From Sphingobacterium sp. UBA5670 (GTDB lineage: Bacteria; Bacteroidota; Bacteroidia; Sphingobacteriales; Sphingobacteriaceae), in NCBI RefSeq assembly GCF_002420705.1, contig NZ_DIIM01000005.1, positions 357,832 to 421,831 on the forward strand: 64,000 nt of DNA, in the 5' to 3' direction. This document shows, piece by piece, positions 44,164-51,619 of this stretch. The notes below the pieces were generated by a model. It ran no database searches and was not told the DNA's origin. It saw only the letters and a list, made by a program, of their open reading frames with translations. The translations under genes and the position numbers were made by a program. The stretch's first letter is position 1, and every line of letters begins with the position of its first letter.

Positions 44164-44169
44164 AAGTGG

Positions 44170-44177
44170 CAAATATA
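44170..44177 (-). promoter_or_regulatory. -7 box immediately before glyQS
   Basis: TATATTTG on the minus strand ends 6 nt before ATG 44163. No -33 TTG is found 19-21 nt upstream. It implies a near-leaderless transcript if used. Confidence 0.5.
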
Positions 44178-44226
44178 GATATTAGTTTTAGATTTTAGAT
44201 ATAAGATTCGTGATAAGAGGTATTCT

Positions 44227-44688
44227 TTAAATGCCTAAATCACGGATCTGCTGGGAAGCATTTTTGTTGTCTACTTTTTTGATGATATGCTGGATAATGC
44301 CATCTGCATCAATCACAAAAGTAGTACGTGCTGTGCCCATATACTTTTTGCCATACATGTTCTTCTCAACCCATACACCATAGGCCTCAACAAGGCTCTT
44401 GTCTTCATCCACAAGCAACTGAAAAGGGAGCTCATGTTTACTGATGAATTTTTGGTGGGATGCCTCTCCGTCCACACTTACGCCGATGATTTCAAAACCA
44501 TCTTTTTTCAAAGACTGATAATTGTCCCTGAAATTGCAAGCTTCTGTCGTGCATCCAGGAGTATTGTCTTTTGGATAAAAGTATAGAATAACTTTTTTCC
44601 CTTTAAAATCGGAAAGATGGACTGTTTCACCATGTTGATTTTTTGCACTGAAATCCGGTGCTTTCTGTCCTATTTCTAGTGTTGCCAT
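44227..44688 (-). CDS. bcp: Thioredoxin-dependent thiol peroxidase (Bcp/PrxQ)
   Basis: This 153-aa cytoplasmic peroxiredoxin of the Bcp/PrxQ class has peroxidatic Cys46 in KDNTPGCTTEACNFRDNY and resolving Cys51, the five-residue spacing typical of the group; GVSVDGEASHQKF and the C-terminal TFVIDADGIIQHI follow. It reduces hydroperoxides via thioredoxin. It lies 63 bp upstream of glyQS on the same strand, without a visible terminator between them. Confidence 0.95.
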   Translation of the reverse strand: MATLEIGQKAPDFSAKNQHGETVHLSDFKGKKVILYFYPKDNTPGCTTEACNFRDNYQSLKKDGFEIIGVSVDGEASHQKFISKHELPFQLLVDEDKSLVEAYGVWVEKNMYGKKYMGTARTTFVIDADGIIQHIIKKVDNKNASQQIRDLGI

Positions 44689-44762
44689 ATTACGTAGTAT
44701 TTAGCCTATTAAGATACGATTAATCTGCTGAAACCGCTGATTTATTACCCAAAATCAAGCGG

Positions 44763-46487
44763 CTATCTCACAAAAGAGGCTTCGTATGTTTTTATATTTC
44801 CTTTGTTGTCTTTTACTTCGAGTTTAAACTCATGCTTTCCACTGCTTAAATCCGTTTCAAAGTCGTGCCAGATATGTCGCGTTTTGGGGTCATATTTCAT
44901 CAATGTCCATTTCCCGTCGATATAGGCATCAAAAGTATCTATTCCAGAGAGATTATCGCTAATGGTAAAGTCGATCGATCGCTGTGCCCCAACATTCTTT
45001 CCATCGACCAGGTTGCGTGCCACAATGTTTGGAGCGATGGTATCCACAGCAACATAAAAGCCGCCAAATTCGCGAACATTGGCGACTACCCAACCATTCT
45101 CGTATTTGCCACCCTGTGCCCCACCATCGGAAGAAACAATCAAAGCCTTGCCATAAAGATTTTCAGACAGGGTATAGTCCGGTTTGATCATGAGTTTGTA
45201 GTATCCGAAGACCGGTGTATAAACATTGTGAATATAGTGCATCGCCGAGTAGCCCCTTGCTGGTTTTGCTCCTTGCGAATAATTGAAGTAAAGGTCGTCG
45301 TACAATATATTTTTGCCCATGTAAACACGGGCATTCTCTGCTTCATATTTGTTCTCTTCTGCATAGTGGAACATTTTGAGACCCGTAGCACTCCTTCGGC
45401 CGATCGAAAATGAAGGATTGTTCTGTACCTTAAAACTCAGCTCGCTCGTATTCCCTTGGACATCCTTGACAACATACTTTACCTCGTGTACCTCATTGTC
45501 TTGCAATTCGATTTTCCCCAGGTTGTCTAGATGTTTATAGATGTTGATGGGATTGTTGGGATCTTTGAAACTTTTTTGAACGCGTACACCAGATTTTTTT
45601 AAGTAAGGGTAGTCGACGTACGATTGGATAGCCCGTGTCTGATCGAAAGGAATGGATTCAAACAGGACGGTACTGATGTTTTTGTTGTCCAAAAAGAGTT
45701 CAATGGAATAGACTCCATAGGTAAATGAAATGCCACTGCGTTTGTCTACGGTGTTAATCCCCAGTCCAAAAGTGCCATTAACCGGTATCGGAGCAGTGCT
45801 TGCTAAGCTGTAGGTGCCATTGCCAACAGATTTGATGGTTTGGTGCCTGCGAGGCGTATTTTCATCAAATAATTCGGAGCCCAAGTCATAGATTGTCATG
45901 CCGCGGATGATGGGTCTGACGCCGTCCGGAAAGAGCAAGCCAAACAATTGTGGGTTGAGTGGTAGCTGTGCCTTGGTATCGCGGATTTCAAAATGCAGGT
46001 GTGGACCCGCAGAGCCGCCGGTATTACCTGAATTAGCGATAAATTCACCTTTTTTTACTAAGACCTGATTTGGCTTGAGAAGTACGTCCACATCAAAACG
46101 TTTCTGTTTGTATTGCTCGTCCTTGATAATTTTGGCTAGGTCTGCATTGAAGCTTTCCAAATGCATGTATACAGATGTGTAGCCATTTGGATGATCGATA
46201 TATACATAATTGCCCCCGCCGCCTATTTGTACCCGAACACGTGATACAAATCCTTCCGCTGCTGCATGCACCGGTATATTGATGCGTTGTTGGGTTCGGT
46301 AATCGTCCCCACCATGAAAATGTGTAGCCCGCAACTCGCCGAATGATCCTGAGGCTTGCGGAGCAATATCCATCGGACGTACAAAATAGTTCTGCGGATA
46401 ATTGCGGCTTTTAATAATATCTTGTCCCTGGCTTAAGCTTATCATGCAGGCCAACAGGGCGAATAATGCCGTTGTTTTTTTCATCAT
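44763..46487 (-). CDS. Secreted M23-family metallopeptidase
   Basis: This 574-aa protein has a signal peptide ending SQGQ. An early M23 (LytM) domain (about 45-180) shows HFHGGDDYRT (zinc ligands H58 and D62), VYMHL, and SAGPHLHFEIRD (HxH). A catalytic zinc site appears complete. The following 390 residues are beta-rich (Ig-like segments up to GKHEFKLEVKDNKGNI). It should cleave peptidoglycan cross-bridges or act in cell-wall remodelling. The gene is 12 bp after the FAH-family gene in the same transcription unit. Confidence 0.9.
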   Translation of the reverse strand: MMKKTTALFALLACMISLSQGQDIIKSRNYPQNYFVRPMDIAPQASGSFGELRATHFHGGDDYRTQQRINIPVHAAAEGFVSRVRVQIGGGGNYVYIDHPNGYTSVYMHLESFNADLAKIIKDEQYKQKRFDVDVLLKPNQVLVKKGEFIANSGNTGGSAGPHLHFEIRDTKAQLPLNPQLFGLLFPDGVRPIIRGMTIYDLGSELFDENTPRRHQTIKSVGNGTYSLASTAPIPVNGTFGLGINTVDKRSGISFTYGVYSIELFLDNKNISTVLFESIPFDQTRAIQSYVDYPYLKKSGVRVQKSFKDPNNPINIYKHLDNLGKIELQDNEVHEVKYVVKDVQGNTSELSFKVQNNPSFSIGRRSATGLKMFHYAEENKYEAENARVYMGKNILYDDLYFNYSQGAKPARGYSAMHYIHNVYTPVFGYYKLMIKPDYTLSENLYGKALIVSSDGGAQGGKYENGWVVANVREFGGFYVAVDTIAPNIVARNLVDGKNVGAQRSIDFTISDNLSGIDTFDAYIDGKWTLMKYDPKTRHIWHDFETDLSSGKHEFKLEVKDNKGNIKTYEASFVR

Positions 46488-46499
46488 GCTATTTCCCTA

Positions 46500-47111
46500 C
46501 TATTTGATTTTACAGCTAAACATCTTCTGTTCGCCAATGAAACCTTCTAATAAATCGCCGATAGCTACAGAACCAACACCGACTGGAGTACCTGTGTAAA
46601 TCAAGTCCCCTTTGCGGAGTGTAATAAATTTGGAGGTATACACAATCAGATCTTCGTAGGAGAAAATCATATCCTTAGTATTTCCTTGTTGTACCGTTTG
46701 TCCATTTTGTTGCAGGGAGAAATCAATCGAATTCACGTCTGCTAGTTCCTCCTTTGGAATCAAGTTGCTGATTACTGCCGAATGGTCAAATGCTTTTGCC
46801 AATTCCCAGGGAAGGCTTTTTGCTTTTAATTCTTGCTGTACATCCCTTGCGGTGAAATCAATTCCCAAACCGACGGCATCGAAGTAAGTTGATGCAAATT
46901 TTGGTGTCACATGTTTCCCTTCTTTACAGATCCGGAGGACGACTTCGGTTTCAAACTGAATATTTTTAGAGAATTCGGGATAATAGAAATCTTTGTTATC
47001 CTTTAATACTGCAGTATCGGGTTTTAAAAATATAATGGGATTCTCTGGGACTGGATTATTGAGCTCTTTCGCGTGGTCGATGTAATTGCGACCGATTGCA
47101 ATTATTTTCAT
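46500..47111 (-). CDS. Fumarylacetoacetate hydrolase (FAH) family protein
   Basis: This 203-aa protein starts KIIAIGRNYIDHAKELNNPVPENPIIFLKPDTAV and has the FAH acidic metal-binding residues in FETEVVLRI and GLGIDFTARDVQ. The C-terminal motif LRKGDLIYTGTPVGVG is typical. Members include oxaloacetate decarboxylases/tautomerases and acylpyruvases (FAHD1-like) that act on 2-oxo acids. At this length it resembles FAHD1-type enzymes. It is first in an operon with the M23 peptidase. A strong promoter (47363-47333) lies about 220 nt upstream. Confidence 0.88.
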   Translation of the reverse strand: MKIIAIGRNYIDHAKELNNPVPENPIIFLKPDTAVLKDNKDFYYPEFSKNIQFETEVVLRICKEGKHVTPKFASTYFDAVGLGIDFTARDVQQELKAKSLPWELAKAFDHSAVISNLIPKEELADVNSIDFSLQQNGQTVQQGNTKDMIFSYEDLIVYTSKFITLRKGDLIYTGTPVGVGSVAIGDLLEGFIGEQKMFSCKIK

Positions 47112-47332
47112 GATATAAATTTTTAAGGCAATGAAGCTTTCAGATTTCTTGCGAACTCATGAGCTCGGTTTTCATCGCGTGTACGTTTGAGGCGGTATTA
47201 GAAAGTACTATATGCTATTTGAGAATTACCTACACTTGGTCGGAATGCGCTATGCTAACGAACGTAATGGCTATCTTCTAAAAGCTTGTCGTGCATTCAT
47301 ACTCGGTATACATTAGTTTTCGTTTACCACAA

Positions 47333-47363
47333 CAAACTTAATAAATGTCCAAAGCTTATCCAA
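47333..47363 (-). promoter_or_regulatory. Promoter of the FAH-M23 operon
   Basis: On the minus strand, TTG (47363-47361) in a TTTTTG context, a 20-nt spacer and TAAGTTTG (47340-47333) form a full consensus match. The leader would be about 215 nt. Confidence 0.7.
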
Positions 47364-47406
47364 AAATGAAGGAAAACAACTGCTTTTATACATACTATCA
47401 AATTGC

Positions 47407-47516
47407 CTATTTAAATAGGGTTTACTTAGGGTTAGTTTAGGGTTTAGTTAGGGTTTGTTTAGGTAAAATCTAATAAAACCCTAACCAAAATCTAACTTAG
47501 TTCTAATTTATAGCTA
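47407..47516. repeat. Ten-unit array with strict 11-bp period, each unit ending in TA
   Basis: Read in 11-bp steps from 47407, all ten units end in TA. Units 2-5 are GGGTTTACTTA, GGGTTAGTTTA, GGGTTTAGTTA and GGGTTTGTTTA. Units 6-10 end in CTA and are A-rich, two containing AAAATCTA. The GGG tracts at 47418, 47429, 47440 and 47451, with 8-nt loops, could form a G-quadruplex. GTTAGGGTTT (47447-47456) can pair with AAACCCTAAC (47476-47485). It lies between divergent genes. Confidence 0.75.
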
Positions 47517-47593
47517 AACTAATGGAAACATTAATACCTATTATTTGTTAAGGGGTAGAATAGATTATTGAATTAAAATAAAAAGCATAAAAA

Positions 47594-48229
47594 ATGGGAA
47601 TATTAGAAGATGGTCCAAATGGTGGTTTTCGAGGGAAAGTAGGTTCAGTATATGGCTATAATCTCAATGGAAAATGTGTTATACGCGGTGCGCGTAAAAA
47701 GAGTACGAAGCCACCAACCCCGGCCCAATTGGCGCATCGCGAGAAAATAAAACTGAGTAGCGTTTTCTGCCGATGGATAAAGCCTATTGTTAACTTTGGG
47801 TATCAATTTGAAGAAACTAAAAACTCAGGGCGAGGGAAATTTCAGCTTGCACAGCAGCGTGTTTTCAAAAATGCGATTGATGTGGATGCTACAAATAAAC
47901 CATTTATTAATTTGGAAAAAGTGCAGGTGTTTGTTGGGGAGCTTATGTCGCCAGAAGGTGTTCAGGCCCGTTGGGAAGAAGGTCTGCTGAAATTATCCTG
48001 GATACCGAATCCAAAATACAAGGATAGCTTGTTTAAGTTAAATCTGGCCTTGGTCAGTCTGGATAGGGAGGTGGATCTCCGGATGGCAATTGCGGATGCA
48101 GCGGAGGGGGAATGTGCGGTAAATATCCCGGTCTTTGAACGTGGAAAGTTTGATTATCACGTATACATCGGTTTTTGGGATACCTATCATGGTGCATTTT
48201 CAAATTCGGCCTATTGTGGCGTCATTTAA
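47594..48229 (+). CDS. DUF6266 family protein
   Basis: This 211-aa protein begins MGILEDGPNGGFRGKVGSV, the MGI-x5-GGF-x-GKVG opening shared by DUF6266 proteins, followed by the basic KSTKPPTPAQLAHREKI. DUF6266 is found mainly in Sphingobacteriaceae and relatives and has no known function. There is no signal peptide or membrane segment. The C-terminal half is beta-rich (LLKLSWIPNPKYKDSLFKLNLALVSL, FDYHVYIGFWDTYHG), resembling an Ig/fibronectin-like module. The promoter region is the unusual 11-bp array. Confidence 0.78.
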   Translation: MGILEDGPNGGFRGKVGSVYGYNLNGKCVIRGARKKSTKPPTPAQLAHREKIKLSSVFCRWIKPIVNFGYQFEETKNSGRGKFQLAQQRVFKNAIDVDATNKPFINLEKVQVFVGELMSPEGVQARWEEGLLKLSWIPNPKYKDSLFKLNLALVSLDREVDLRMAIADAAEGECAVNIPVFERGKFDYHVYIGFWDTYHGAFSNSAYCGVI

Positions 48230-48265
48230 TAGGATTTTTCAGCGTACTTGTGTATCTTTAACACT

Positions 48266-48925
48266 ATGAATAAAATACAGGCAGTATTGTTTGATCTGGA
48301 CGGTACGTTAATTGATTCGGAATATTTCTATTTCAAAAATTGGGCCCCTATATTAAAACAGGAATTTGACTTATTGATCAGTTACGAAGATTGGATTCGG
48401 GATTTTGCAGGACATACCTTGGCACATAATGTCAAGCGTCTTACCGAGGACTATGGCTACGACGTGACGGAAGAACATATGTGGAAGCGCACACGTGCAG
48501 CTTATGCTGATTCTAACATGAGCGATATTGAATTGATGCCTGGATCGCGAGAGATTTTGGCTTTTTTAAAAGCAAAAAATATCCGTATCGGACTTGTAAC
48601 GTCGAGTTATCGAAGTACAGTAGATACAGTTTTGGGCAAGCATGAGCTCCTGGATTATTTTGAGTTTTTTGTCACGCGAGAGTGTGTGGAATTGCCAAAA
48701 CCCAATCCGGAGCCTTATCGATTGGCATTGACGAATCTGAATCTACCAGCTGACTGCTGTGTGGCTATCGAGGACACTATTACTGGTAGTAAATCAGCTT
48801 TGGGCGCAGGTATGCAGTTGATTGCAGTTACGAAACAGGAAGTAGAACGCGCTAGACTAACAGCTGTTGATAACATTGTGGAAAACTTATCTGAGGCAAA
48901 AGCCCTGTTGACGCAGTGGATTTGA
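48266..48925 (+). CDS. HAD-superfamily phosphatase (beta-phosphoglucomutase/GPH-like)
   Basis: The start is ATG 48266 (MNKIQAVLFDLDGTLIDSE, 219 aa), 36 bp after DUF6266. HAD motif I is FDLDGT (Asp nucleophile and acid/base), with a helical cap (about 17-85). Motif II is VTSSYRS, motif III is the Lys in ELPKPNPEPY, and motif IV is AIEDTITGSKSALGAGM. The closest types are sugar-phosphate phosphatases or beta-phosphoglucomutase; the substrate is not predictable. Confidence 0.9.
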   Translation: MNKIQAVLFDLDGTLIDSEYFYFKNWAPILKQEFDLLISYEDWIRDFAGHTLAHNVKRLTEDYGYDVTEEHMWKRTRAAYADSNMSDIELMPGSREILAFLKAKNIRIGLVTSSYRSTVDTVLGKHELLDYFEFFVTRECVELPKPNPEPYRLALTNLNLPADCCVAIEDTITGSKSALGAGMQLIAVTKQEVERARLTAVDNIVENLSEAKALLTQWI

Positions 48926-49012
48926 GGGTTGTAAAATAATTTAATCGTTTTAGCATTTGTATTTTTATTCGGATATATGTAATATTACCGAATTGTTAAG
49001 GGAACTCTGATT

Positions 49013-49501
49013 ATGAACCGTAGAACCGCAATAAAGCAATTTTTCATTATAGCTGGGGGATTGACCATTTTGTCGTCTTGTCTGAATGATGGAGGTGCAT
49101 CGATTGTATTGAATAAGCTGAAGATCTCGGCTGAAGATGAACAATTTTTGGGCGATCTGGCCAACATCCTGATTCCGAAATCGGATACACCGGGAGGAAA
49201 GGATCTGAACTTGCATCTTTTCGTTATCAAAATGGTCGATGATTGTGAGTCGCCAGAGAATCAGGCTAAATTTGTCGCTGGTTTCAACAAGTTGAGAAAA
49301 CAGCTGAATTTAACAAATAGTAAAGAGACGGAGGCCGCATTGGCTGGATTGAAAGACCAAACCGACGAGAAAGCTTTTTTTGAGATTTTCAAATCGCGTG
49401 CGATTCAGGGTTATATGAACTCAGAATATGTGATGAAGAATAAGGTGATTTATAAACTTATTCCAGGTCCGTACAATGGTGCGGTAAAAGTAAAGGCATA
49501 A
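49013..49501 (+). CDS. Gluconate 2-dehydrogenase subunit 3 family lipoprotein
   Basis: This 162-aa protein has N-terminus MNRRTAIKQFFIIAGGLTILSSC, combining a twin-arginine-like start with a lipobox Cys at 23. The mature part matches the gluconate 2-dehydrogenase gamma-subunit family (FLGDLANILIPKSDTPGGKDL, FEIFKSRAIQGYMNSEYV). The subunit partners a periplasmic GMC flavoprotein, whose gene follows 7 bp downstream. The cytochrome c subunit of the classical complex is not encoded nearby. Confidence 0.88.
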   Translation: MNRRTAIKQFFIIAGGLTILSSCLNDGGASIVLNKLKISAEDEQFLGDLANILIPKSDTPGGKDLNLHLFVIKMVDDCESPENQAKFVAGFNKLRKQLNLTNSKETEAALAGLKDQTDEKAFFEIFKSRAIQGYMNSEYVMKNKVIYKLIPGPYNGAVKVKA

Positions 49502-49508
49502 ATAGCAG

Positions 49509-51224
49509 ATGGCGAATCTAAATATTGACAGTGAAAAAAACAGAACCTACGACGCGATCGTGATCGGTTCGGGAATTAGTGGCGGTTGGTCCGCAAAAGA
49601 GTTGTGCGAGAAAGGTTTGAAAACATTGGTTTTGGAACGTGGACGCGATGTACAGCATATCAAGGATTACCCAACCACTAATATGATGCCTTGGGAGTTT
49701 GAACATCGGAACGAAATGCCTTTCAAAGTGAAGGAGGAAAATCCGATTGTCAGCAAATGTTATGCATTTCACGAAGATGCAGCGCATTTTTTTGTGAAGG
49801 ATAAGGAGCACCCTTATATTCAGGAAAAACCTTTCGACTGGATCAGAGGATATCAGGTTGGCGGTAAGTCACTGTTGTGGGCGAGACAGACGCAACGTTG
49901 GTCCGACTTTGATTTCGAAGGACCGGCAAGAGATGGTTTTGCCGTTGATTGGCCGATACGTTATGCTGATTTGGCCCCTTGGTACGCCTACGTGGAGAAA
50001 TTTGCCGGTATTGCCGGAAACCATGATGGCCTTCCTGAATTGCCGGATGGCGAGTTTCTGCCTGGGTACCCCTTAAATATTGTCGAGAAGTATTTTAAAG
50101 AAAGCGTCCAAAAGAAATTTCCGGAGCGCAAAGTGATTTCAGCACGCTGTGCACATTTATCCAAACCAAATCAGATTCATATCGAACAAGGACGTGTACA
50201 ATGCCAGAATCGAGTACTCTGTCAGCGAGGATGTCCTTTTGGTGGATATTTTAGTTCGAATGCAACGACAATTCCTTGGGCAGCCAAGACCGGAAATATG
50301 ACCTTACGTCCATTTTCAGTTGTCCATTCAATCTTATATGATGAGCAAAAAGGGAAAGCAGTCGGTGTACGTGTGATTGACACAAATACAAAAGAGGAAA
50401 TTGATTTCTATGCCAAGCTGATTTTTGTCAATGCAGCGGCAATCAATACCAATTTGATTTTATTGAATTCTAAATCCAACCGTTTTCCAAATGGTTTGGG
50501 CAATGACAGTGGCGTATTAGGGAAATATGTAGCCTTCCATAACTATAGTGCCCGCATTTATGCGGAATACGAAGGACTGATGGATTTTACATCCGAAGGG
50601 CGAAATCCGGCAGGAGGAGGATATATTCCACGCTTCAGAAATTTGCATAAGCAGGAAACGGACTTTTTAAGAGGTTATGCAGCCGGCTTTGGTGCTTCGC
50701 GTAGCAAAGAGTCCGATCGTTCGGGACTGGGGCTGGATCTGAAGAATAACTTGTTGAATCCTAAATTGGGCGTTTGGCAGGTTGGATCTCATATGATGGG
50801 TGAAACAATACCAAAAGAATCAGGGATGGTTTCATTGGACAGCAGCAAAAAAGATGACTGGGGGATTCCTTTGTTAAAAATCGCTGTCGATTATGATGAG
50901 AATGATGAAAAAATGAAAAAAGATTACATTTCCGTTATGACGGAGATGTTTACCGATGCAGGTTTTACAAATATTCGTCCAGATACACACTGGCAGGCTC
51001 CAGGTCTGGATATCCATGAAATGGGTGGCGCACGGATGGGCCACGATCCAAAGACTTCGGTATTGAATAAATGGAACCAGATGCATGCGGTGAAAAACGT
51101 TTTTGTCACCGATGGTGCAAGTATGACCTCGACATCAACACAAAATCCTTCATTGACCTATATGGCATTTTCGGCACGATCAGTCGATTATGCGATCAGC
51201 GAGATGAAAAAAGGAAATATCTAA
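49509..51224 (+). CDS. GMC-family FAD-dependent oxidoreductase
   Basis: This 571-aa protein has an N-terminal FAD Rossmann motif, YDAIVIGSGISGGWSAKELCEKGLKTLVLERG, a substrate domain and a C-terminal GMC region (HEMGGARMGHDPKTS, VTDGASMTSTSTQNPSLTYMAFSARS). No own signal peptide is visible, so export is probably with the twin-arginine partner encoded just upstream. This pair oxidises sugars or sugar acids. In Bacteroidota, similar pairs are implicated in forming 3-keto sugars. Its position before two SusC/SusD pairs suggests a carbohydrate substrate, which is inference. Confidence 0.9.
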   Translation: MANLNIDSEKNRTYDAIVIGSGISGGWSAKELCEKGLKTLVLERGRDVQHIKDYPTTNMMPWEFEHRNEMPFKVKEENPIVSKCYAFHEDAAHFFVKDKEHPYIQEKPFDWIRGYQVGGKSLLWARQTQRWSDFDFEGPARDGFAVDWPIRYADLAPWYAYVEKFAGIAGNHDGLPELPDGEFLPGYPLNIVEKYFKESVQKKFPERKVISARCAHLSKPNQIHIEQGRVQCQNRVLCQRGCPFGGYFSSNATTIPWAAKTGNMTLRPFSVVHSILYDEQKGKAVGVRVIDTNTKEEIDFYAKLIFVNAAAINTNLILLNSKSNRFPNGLGNDSGVLGKYVAFHNYSARIYAEYEGLMDFTSEGRNPAGGGYIPRFRNLHKQETDFLRGYAAGFGASRSKESDRSGLGLDLKNNLLNPKLGVWQVGSHMMGETIPKESGMVSLDSSKKDDWGIPLLKIAVDYDENDEKMKKDYISVMTEMFTDAGFTNIRPDTHWQAPGLDIHEMGGARMGHDPKTSVLNKWNQMHAVKNVFVTDGASMTSTSTQNPSLTYMAFSARSVDYAISEMKKGNI

Positions 51225-51229
51225 GAATG

Positions 51230-51264
51230 CCGGGGAATGGTTTTGAAAAAAAATCTTTCCCCGG
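51230..51264 (+). terminator. Hairpin after the GMC oxidoreductase gene
   Basis: CCGGGGAA (51230-51237) / TTCCCCGG (51257-51264) is a perfect 8-bp GC-rich stem with a 19-nt loop, 6 nt past the stop. No good U-tract follows, so termination may be partial. Confidence 0.55.
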
Positions 51265-51302
51265 TAAAATTAAAGTGCTATCTTTCCAAAGAATAGAGCG
51301 TT

Positions 51303-51370
51303 AAAACCAAGAAATAATAACCAAAAAGGAAAGATAAAAAGAAAAAAAACCAAGATAGGGAAACCAAAAA
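51303..51370 (+). repeat. Two imperfect 25-bp direct repeats upstream of the first SusC
   Basis: Copies at 51303-51327 and 51346-51370 match at 20 of 25 positions by eye. Each holds two AACCAA cores 14 bp apart (51305, 51319; 51348, 51362), with copies offset by 43 bp. Part of it (51312-51332) also resembles 56556-56578 upstream of the second SusC. Confidence 0.55.
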
Positions 51371-51562
51371 ATTTTACAAGAAAAGCAAAAGCGATTTAGC
51401 TCATTATACTATAAGTTCGGTGTAGAAATATCTCATAGGTATTCTAAACTCGCTGTTTTCTCTTTTATGTTAAATGAAAGATTAAGGCAGAGGTGGAGTA
51501 CGACAAATTTTAAATGAGCCGGTCGCTAAATAAATATCAATTAAGGGAAACTAAATTAAACT

Positions 51563-51596
51563 AAACGTTTTATGCATCTTTTTTGCTAAAACGTTT
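51563..51596. promoter_or_regulatory. 10-bp inverted repeat just before the first SusC
   Basis: AAACGTTTTA (51563-51572) / TAAAACGTTT (51587-51596) with a 14-nt spacer ends 23 nt before ATG 51620. It could be an operator or a leader hairpin. Confidence 0.45.
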
Positions 51597-51619
51597 TTAT
51601 AAACCAAATCACTATTAAT

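Larger units (their letters stand above)
47112..47593. other. Intergenic region between divergent FAH and DUF6266 genes
   Basis: This 482-bp region has no gene. It contains the FAH promoter and a 110-bp array with an 11-bp period (47407-47516), listed separately. The 77 bp between the array and the DUF6266 start show no perfect -7 box. Confidence 0.6.
51225..51619. other. Long leader/promoter region of the first SusC gene
   Basis: This 395-bp region has no ORF. It contains a terminator-like hairpin after the GMC gene (51230-51264), a pair of 25-bp A-rich direct repeats (51303-51327, 51346-51370) and a 10-bp inverted repeat close to the ATG (51563-51596). The sequence just before the ATG resembles that before the second SusC gene. 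Confidence 0.6.

Noticed and set aside
47418..47463. TTAGGG-like repeats resembling telomeric DNA
   Set aside because: Units are 11 bp, not 6 bp, degenerate, and sit between two bacterial genes in mid-sequence; nothing else suggests a linear end or eukaryotic origin.
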